Shown piece after piece: positions 1-3,869 of a DNA stretch of 5,689 nucleotides. The translations under genes and the position numbers were made by a program. Position 1 is the stretch's first letter, and every line of letters starts with the position of its first letter. The notes below the pieces were generated by a model. It had not been told where the DNA came from. It searched no databases and saw nothing but the letters and a program-made list of their open reading frames with translations. The stretch is from Bacillota bacterium (lineage in GTDB: Bacteria; Bacillota; Clostridia; Lachnospirales; Anaerotignaceae): NCBI GenBank assembly GCA_023413275.1, contig JAEZPX010000119.1, positions 1 to 5,689 of the forward strand, read 5' to 3'.

Positions 1-477
1 GCTTGTACCCTTTTCTTCATCCTTGGTAATTTCTTTTACTGTTCCATTTTCAGCCGCCTGCACAGGGTCACCTGCCGCTGCTGAAATACTTACACTGGCA
101 TTGGTATGATACTGATTTAGCGTAGGATCATAAATTGCGCAGTCTACACTATAAGGCATTACAATTTCACCTTTTACAGGATAGCCAAAAACAGGGGCAG
201 AAGGTGATGTGGCCTTCGGTGCCGGTGTTTGCTGATCAGCAGGTGTCTCGCTTGCCTTTTTCTGATTCTTGGTTTCCTCCACAGTAGGGGTTTGTGCCAT
301 TGTAACAGGTTGCAACGCATTTTCCGGACCTGCATTTGCCTGATATTGTGAGGTTGGCGGCACTGCCTCTTTATAATCCATCGCTTGCCAAACTACACCT
401 GCACCAACCGCCAATAAGCACAGGCAACCACAAATCGTTGCGGTCCACATTGCTGTTCTTTTATTCTTATTCTTCAT
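1..477 (-). CDS. spoIIQ: SpoIIQ-like forespore membrane protein, M23/LytM domain (3' end cut by window edge)
   Basis: Only the N-terminal 159 residues are visible; the reading frame is open to base 1. The start is set by GGAGGT at 486-491, 8 bases before the ATG. Residues 1-8 are basic (MKNKNKRT), residues 9-31 form one membrane helix, and 35-95 are a Pro/Gln/Thr/Ala-rich linker. From about 98 a LytM (peptidase M23) domain begins, recognisable from YPVKGEIVMPYS and GDPVQAAENGTV. In known spore formers SpoIIQ sits in the forespore membrane and binds SpoIIIAH of the mother cell, forming the channel that supports engulfment and later forespore gene expression. Placement directly after spoIID, 43 bases away, is the usual clostridial arrangement and is the main reason for choosing SpoIIQ over a generic M23 protein. 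The first zinc-ligand motif H-x-G-x-D reads N126-A-S-V-S130 when anchored on G-x-P-V, so the domain looks catalytically dead; the second His motif is outside the window. Confidence 0.85.
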   Translation of the reverse strand, partial: MKNKNKRTAMWTATICGCLCLLAVGAGVVWQAMDYKEAVPPTSQYQANAGPENALQPVTMAQTPTVEETKNQKKASETPADQQTPAPKATSPSAPVFGYPVKGEIVMPYSVDCAIYDPTLNQYHTNASVSISAAAGDPVQAAENGTVKEITKDEEKGTS

Positions 478-496
478 AATAATGCACCTCCAAGGC

Positions 497-527
497 TATT
501 CTTGCCAGCCTTTTTGGCTTTTATGCA
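497..527 (-). promoter_or_regulatory. Candidate sigma-F (forespore) promoter of spoIIQ
   Basis: On the minus strand TGCATA (522-527) matches the sigma-F -35 consensus fully. After a 15-base spacer, GGCAAGAATA (497-506) matches 9 of 10 positions of the sigma-F -10 consensus GGNDAHAMTW. The -35 box overlaps the TAA stop of spoIID. SpoIIQ is made under sigma-F in the species studied, whereas SpoIID is a mother-cell sigma-E product, so a separate promoter is expected here. A weakness is the very short leader: the -10 box ends only 5 bases before the Shine-Dalgarno sequence, so the start point would fall in or next to it. The spacer also contains a small inverted repeat, GCC-A5-GGC (508-518). The match was made by eye against remembered consensus sequences. 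Confidence 0.45.
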
Positions 528-1441
528 ATATTTTCAAATGAAATGCCCTGATAATAATGACATAATATTTCCCGATAATCCATGCCCTCCTGGGCTAAAA
601 AAGACGCTCCATATTGGCTCATTCCTGCACCATGGCCATAACCATGGGTTACAAAAACAAAGCTGTCTCCCTTTCGCTCCACCTGAAAATTTGCACTACG
701 CAGTCCCAATGCTTGACGAACCTGCAGACCCGTTAAGTTCATTCCGCCAACCCTGACATTTTGAATATACCCTGCGTCTGATCTTTCGATATTACTAAAG
801 CTGAGTTCTGCCTCGTTTTGACTCAGCTTACCAAATGTGGACAATTTATTCCAAACATCTTTTGCTGAAAGGGTACAGGTGTATTCATTATCCGGTGCTT
901 TCTTATCTTCTTCGCTATCTACACTTTTTAAATAAGGCAATGCACTGGTCCATACATTTTCTGAGGCCTCCGTTTTTCCTGCACTCTGGGCATGGAAAAC
1001 AGCCAAAATCGGCTCTCCACCATACACCATGATTTCCCCCTGGGTTTCTTTTACTGCTGTTCTAATTTTATTTGCATTTTCAATATAATTTGCCCCCCAT
1101 TTTTTCTTTTGTTCCGCAACAGAATTATAAGCTTGTCCTACATCATAAATCACTCGGTCGGTTCCAACCTCCTGCATCTTACGCACTTGATATGTACGAG
1201 CGGCCACAGCCTGAGCCTTTAATGCCTCCTCAGGAAAGGAGGCAGGCATTTCCGCAGAAACAACACCTACAATATATTCCTCAAGCTCTGGCGAAAAAAC
1301 ATCCTCAATGCGAACCAATTTTTTTGCTTCTTTCACCTCTTCTTTAGAGAAACCTCCCCAAAGCAAAGTGATCAGCAAGGGTAAAAGAATAACTGCTACT
1401 ATAATATATCCCAATAGGATTCCCAAAAGCTTCTTTGCCAT
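521..1441 (-). CDS. spoIID: Stage II sporulation protein D, engulfment peptidoglycan lytic transglycosylase
   Basis: 306 residues from the chosen start. SpoIID is anchored in the mother-cell membrane and cleaves glycan strands stripped of stem peptides by SpoIIP, driving engulfment. Residues 1-4 are MAKK, 5-28 a membrane anchor, and the extracellular SpoIID domain follows. The hallmark segment SAEMPASFPEEALKAQAVAA is at 62-81 and contains Glu64, the position of the catalytic glutamate of the family; AVFHAQSAGKTEASENVW is at 147-164, and the C-terminal signature HGYGHGAGMSQYGA at 266-279. An in-frame ATG at 1489 would add 16 residues, but 1441 is preferred because GGGGAGGA lies at 1451-1458, 9 bases upstream, and because it gives the usual Lys-Lys-then-membrane-helix N-terminus; the upstream ATG has no comparable site. 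The gene lies behind a strong terminator, so it must have its own promoter in 1442-1568. I found no convincing sigma-E site there. Confidence 0.95.
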   Translation of the reverse strand: MAKKLLGILLGYIIVAVILLPLLITLLWGGFSKEEVKEAKKLVRIEDVFSPELEEYIVGVVSAEMPASFPEEALKAQAVAARTYQVRKMQEVGTDRVIYDVGQAYNSVAEQKKKWGANYIENANKIRTAVKETQGEIMVYGGEPILAVFHAQSAGKTEASENVWTSALPYLKSVDSEEDKKAPDNEYTCTLSAKDVWNKLSTFGKLSQNEAELSFSNIERSDAGYIQNVRVGGMNLTGLQVRQALGLRSANFQVERKGDSFVFVTHGYGHGAGMSQYGASFLAQEGMDYREILCHYYQGISFENIA

Positions 1442-1516
1442 ACGCTCACTTCCTCCCCTTTCAGCATATGAAAGAGAGAGAAAATCCATGCTTTTTCCGC
1501 TAAAAGAATGGAAAGC

Positions 1517-1532
1517 AAAAAAAGCTTTTTTT
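1517..1532. repeat. Perfect A7-GC-T7 palindrome upstream of spoIID
   Basis: AAAAAAAGCTTTTTTT is a perfect 16-base palindrome in the 218-base gap between the membrane-protein gene and spoIID, 76 bases upstream of the spoIID start. Paired A-tract and T-tract DNA is intrinsically bent and could act as an upstream promoter element or regulator site. As RNA it would be a weak A-U hairpin. The flanking bases do not extend the symmetry. No function can be assigned. Confidence 0.4.
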
Positions 1533-1568
1533 AGCCCTTACCTGAATTTTCAGTCATTGGTAAGACAC

Positions 1569-1611
1569 AAAAAAGCCTGAATGCACGGGAGTCCCCATGC
1601 AATTCAGGCTT
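1569..1611 (-). terminator. Rho-independent terminator of the radical SAM / membrane protein operon
   Basis: On the minus strand the arm at 1594-1611 (starting AAGCCTGAAT) pairs with the arm at 1573-1589 (ending ATTCAGGCTT). This gives a stem of about 17 pairs with one bulged base and one G-U pair around a GACT loop, followed by a run of T. It lies 49 bases after the stop of the membrane-protein gene. It separates that operon from spoIID. The plus-strand side is also T-rich (TTATTTTTT from 1616), so it may work weakly in both directions, but no plus-strand gene reaches it. Confidence 0.9.
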
Positions 1612-1659
1612 ATCTTATTTTTTGCTCCTATAAAGGAATGGGATGATATTGGGGTTCCA

Positions 1660-2466
1660 TTAAATCTGAAACCAATAAAGCCAAATGCCACCTATCGCAA
1701 CGAGAATGCATCCTGCAATGCCAAGTCTTGCATCCCGTCGGTCTTTTTTTCCTATTTGCTTTAAAAATTGGGCAGAACCCAATTCTGTTACATAGTGTCC
1801 GCCAAAAAGCCCCACCTTAAGCTGCAGCTTTAACACCGCCTCATTTTTCAGCATATAATAGGTCCGTCGGGTCATTCTAAAATAATAGGTTACTCCATTT
1901 TGAATGCCTTCTAAAAAATAACCTTTCCCGATTCCTTTTTCTACACCACTTTCATTGGCAATATAAAATCGACAAGAAAGAAGGGTCAGTTCCTTTTTTT
2001 TGCAATACAGTCTCTCAATTGTGGTGAACACCATTCTGGTAAAAAACCAATTTATGGCAAGCATTGGGGTTATGGTAAGCAGCATTGTCCATACATTGCC
2101 ACGGTCACTCTTCCAGCCCTGAATATTCAGCATATAACCATGAATCTGCGCCTGAGCAAAAGAATATAAAAACATGGCAAATAAGATGCAATATAACAAA
2201 CCGAACAAAATATTGTGCCGTTTTCTAACCCTTGTATTCCATAGTTTTACATCCAAAAGCCCATGCCTACAGACCAGAAACATTACAATACAGATCAATA
2301 CCATCAGACCATTTATTTCAGCACCACTGTTTTCATGATGAATGGTCATTGCAAAAATAGGCATCAGCCAAATACATATCACAAGCCATCTCCATCTGCC
2401 GGAAACAACGGAAAGAAAAAAACACCAATATATCGTCATCAAGGTGACAAATCCCAGCCATGCCAT
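1660..2466 (-). CDS. Six-helix membrane protein of unknown function
   Basis: 268 residues; I do not recognise a family. Hydrophobic segments suggest helices at about 3-22, 25-42, 51-66, 85-105, 124-150 and 248-266. Between helices 5 and 6 lies a soluble region (about 152-246). Its first part is Lys/Cys-containing (ERLYCKKKELTLLSC), and the middle and end are beta-like and aromatic (GVTYYFRMTRRTYYMLKNEA, VLKLQLKVGLFGGHYVTELG). The N-terminal part is rich in Trp and Met. The start is backed by AAGGAG at 2475-2480, 8 bases before the ATG. It begins 24 bases after the stop of the radical SAM gene with no promoter or terminator between them, so the two are almost certainly co-transcribed. A transport, sensing or membrane-anchoring role is possible, but nothing in the sequence decides. 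No catalytic or metal-binding motif is evident. Confidence 0.8.
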   Translation of the reverse strand: MAWLGFVTLMTIYWCFFLSVVSGRWRWLVICIWLMPIFAMTIHHENSGAEINGLMVLICIVMFLVCRHGLLDVKLWNTRVRKRHNILFGLLYCILFAMFLYSFAQAQIHGYMLNIQGWKSDRGNVWTMLLTITPMLAINWFFTRMVFTTIERLYCKKKELTLLSCRFYIANESGVEKGIGKGYFLEGIQNGVTYYFRMTRRTYYMLKNEAVLKLQLKVGLFGGHYVTELGSAQFLKQIGKKDRRDARLGIAGCILVAIGGIWLYWFQI

Positions 2467-2490
2467 ATTACCTTCTCCTTACCTGCAATC

Positions 2491-3363
2491 TCAGATTCCT
2501 CTGTAGCTGTCGGGACGGAATGTGCTCCGACGGCGACTGGTTTCAATCTGCGCCAAAATTTTTTCTTTGTCACCATTTAATGTGCCTGCCAATGCAGTAT
2601 AGTTTGAGGCATGATTGGATCGGAAAACGGTACCCTCTGCATCTACATTACGAATAAACAACTCCGTTTCGTCCAAAACCTCCTGGGGATTCAAAAGGTC
2701 GATCTCTCCTCTTCCCACTTGATCATACATTTCTGTCCCAGGCTCCACCATTAAGGTCAAGAATCCAACATATTCTGGTTTGATCGCAGAAATTACTCTC
2801 GCACTACCCAAAGCATGTTCTTTCCAATATTTCTTACCACCTAAGCCTGAAATGATAGTCATAGAAAGAACCATGCCTGCTTCCTTGACTTTTTTCCCCG
2901 CTTCAATCATTTCTGCCGCAGTAACACCCTTTTTAACATCCTTCAAAACTTCATCTGCACCGCTTTCCAGACCCATATAAACCATATCCAAGCCTGCATC
3001 CTTCAATCGGCGTAAATCCTCAGGTGTTTTATTCAAAATATCCTTTGGTGCACCATAAACGGAAATACGCTCCACCTCAGGAAAATACTCATGGCATTTC
3101 CCAATAATATAAAGCAAGTCATCTGTCTTTACAATCAATGCGTCTCCATCCGCCAAGAAAATGCGGCGTACCTTCACCCTGTTGTAATAATTCCTTGCCA
3201 TCTCCAAATCTTGAGCAACCTCTTCTAGGGGGCGGATGCGAAATTTTTTATCTTTATACATATTGCAAAACGTACAAGTATTTCTGGCACATCCAATGGT
3301 AAACTGAATAATCAGGCTACCTGCTTCACTGGGTGGTCTGTATACTGTTCCTTCATATCTCAT
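2491..3363 (-). CDS. Radical SAM protein, Elp3/MiaB-type fold, substrate unknown
   Basis: 290 residues. The iron-sulfur cluster motif is C25-A-R-N-T-C30-T-F-C33, that is CX4CX2C, in the context TIGCARNTCTFCNMYKDKKF. The three cysteines would bind a [4Fe-4S] cluster that cleaves S-adenosylmethionine to a 5'-deoxyadenosyl radical. Further radical SAM barrel features are FLADGDAL (69-76), where the GGE-type SAM contact normally lies, ISVYGAP (100-106), MGLESGADEVL (130-140) and IISGLGG (170-176). The last 50 or so residues (FRSNHASNYTALAGTLNGDK) are typical of a cytosolic family common in Firmicutes and usually annotated only as radical SAM protein. The extra residue in the first cysteine spacing is, as I recall, normal in that family. 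There is no cobalamin-binding, TRAM or extra ferredoxin domain, which argues against MiaB or a B12-dependent methylase. The ATG at 3363 has AGGAG at 3374-3378. It is the first gene of a two-gene operon. Confidence 0.9.
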   Translation of the reverse strand: MRYEGTVYRPPSEAGSLIIQFTIGCARNTCTFCNMYKDKKFRIRPLEEVAQDLEMARNYYNRVKVRRIFLADGDALIVKTDDLLYIIGKCHEYFPEVERISVYGAPKDILNKTPEDLRRLKDAGLDMVYMGLESGADEVLKDVKKGVTAAEMIEAGKKVKEAGMVLSMTIISGLGGKKYWKEHALGSARVISAIKPEYVGFLTLMVEPGTEMYDQVGRGEIDLLNPQEVLDETELFIRNVDAEGTVFRSNHASNYTALAGTLNGDKEKILAQIETSRRRSTFRPDSYRGI

Positions 3364-3398
3364 AAATAATCAACTCCTAATTCCTTACTATTTCATCT

Positions 3399-3428
3399 AT
3401 TATACAGGGATTGGTCGGAAATTATCAA
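3399..3428 (-). promoter_or_regulatory. Housekeeping (sigma-A) promoter of the radical SAM operon
   Basis: On the minus strand TTGATA (3423-3428) and a perfect TATAAT (3399-3404) are separated by 18 bases. A start near 3392 would give a leader of about 29 bases containing the AGGAG site. It faces away from the plus-strand promoter at 3445-3473, with 16 bases between the two -35 boxes. Confidence 0.75.
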
Positions 3429-3444
3429 TACCCATTTCTTACAA

Positions 3445-3473
3445 TTGACAGTTGGCACAAATTTAGCTATAAT
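3445..3473 (+). promoter_or_regulatory. Perfect consensus sigma-A promoter driving the non-coding RNA
   Basis: TTGACA (3445-3450) and TATAAT (3468-3473) are both exact consensus hexamers at the optimal 17-base spacing. Transcription should start near 3480-3481. No protein gene lies downstream on this strand; the next plus-strand signal is the terminator at 3704-3741. Exact consensus in both boxes at ideal spacing suggests strong constitutive transcription. Confidence 0.85.
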
Positions 3474-3480
3474 AAATCTT

Positions 3481-3741
3481 GTACTTTTGGTCTTTGTATT
3501 TTGTTTTACAACGGTTTGACCAAACGATCTCTAATTGGAATTCAGCTTTTTGGGCTGTTTTCAACGATGGGGTTATTGTTCTTACTACTTGTAATCCAAT
3601 AAACTTAGATAAAACCGATATTTTATCGGCAACACCCATTTTTTATTTATTTTTATTGCGGCAGCAATCTACAAAGAAAAAAGAAGGATTATCTCTGATA
3701 ATCAAAAAAAACAAGGGGGCAAATTGCCCCCTTGTTTTTTT
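3481..3741 (+). ncRNA. Structured non-coding RNA of about 261 nt, family not recognised
   Basis: The unit runs from the predicted start of a perfect promoter to a strong T-tailed terminator and is full of hairpins. A long-range closing helix joins UCUUUGUA (3491-3498) to UACAAAGA (3670-3677); beyond a GG/AA mismatch it continues with 3485-3488 against 3680-3683. Inside are: a hairpin at 3512-3526 (stem GUUU/AAAC); GAA-UU-CAGC against GCUG-UU-UUC (3538-3562); a helix AUGGG/CCCAU (3567-3571 with 3635-3639) enclosing two hairpins, UUAUUG/CAAUAA with an inner UUAC/GUAA (3573-3602) and CCGAUA-UUU-UAUCGG (3615-3629); and AUUGC-GGCA-GCAAU (3655-3668). After the closing helix come GAUUAUC-UCU-GAUAAUC (3687-3703) and the terminator. 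Open frames across it (63 and 89 codons) lack convincing start signals, and the longer one runs through the terminator. Promoter and terminator are directly visible; folding was done by eye; the function is unknown. It could be a trans-acting regulator or a 6S-like RNA, though the branched interior does not look like 6S. Confidence 0.72.
3704..3741. terminator. Strong bidirectional terminator ending the non-coding RNA
   Basis: AACAAGGGGGCAA (3710-3722) pairs perfectly with TTGCCCCCTTGTT (3724-3736) around A3723; A-T pairs extend the stem to about 16 pairs (3707-3739). It is followed by 7 T on the plus strand and, read on the minus strand, by 8 T. On plus it ends the non-coding RNA. On minus it is a second barrier behind the 3774-3810 terminator and protects the divergent promoter region. 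Confidence 0.92.
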
Positions 3742-3773
3742 ATTCTAAACACATTTCAGAGATCAACTTCATG

Positions 3774-3810
3774 AAAAATGCCCTTGATTCTTGAAATAAT
3801 CAAGGGCATT
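3774..3810 (-). terminator. Terminator of the repeat-protein gene
   Basis: AATGCCCTTGATT (3777-3789) and AATCAAGGGCATT (3798-3810) form a perfect 13-pair stem with an 8-base loop. Read on the minus strand it ends in TTTTT. It lies 60 bases beyond the stop codon at 3870-3872. The plus-strand side has no T-run, so it works one way. The remaining bases between it and the gene (3811-3869) are AT-rich, with a run of 8 T at 3830-3837, and show nothing else. Confidence 0.85.
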
Positions 3811-3869
3811 CTAAGACAGGAAATCCAATTTTTTTTAGGTTACCCGCTTTATTTTTTTAATTCTCGAAA

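Noticed and set aside
1463..1470. CATATGCT on the minus strand as a sigma-E -10 box for spoIID
   Set aside because: It matches the CATACANT consensus at 6 of 8 positions, but no convincing -35 box lies upstream. The start point would fall inside the Shine-Dalgarno sequence at 1451-1458. Possible, but too weak to annotate.
1442..1489. Upstream ATG at 1489 as the start of spoIID
   Set aside because: It adds 16 residues (MDFLSLSYAERGGSER) that do not resemble the family N-terminus and has no strong ribosome binding site, while the ATG at 1441 has GGGGAGGA at good spacing.
502..2657. Several plus-strand reading frames of 65-105 codons at 502-1580 and 2263-2657
   Set aside because: They lie mostly antisense to spoIID, the membrane protein gene and the radical SAM gene, which have clear protein signatures or start signals. 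None has a good ribosome binding site.
3481..3741. 6S RNA as the identity of the structured RNA
   Set aside because: A closing helix and a small 3' hairpin recall 6S, but the interior is branched with several short independent hairpins rather than one long rod with a central bubble. Kept only as a hypothesis for a covariance search.
3479..3748. 89-codon plus-strand reading frame, with a 63-codon one at 3411-3602
   Set aside because: The longer one lacks a proper ribosome binding site and runs through the terminator stem. The shorter one begins upstream of the plus-strand promoter. Composition is low-complexity and hydrophobic, as expected from U-rich RNA hairpins.
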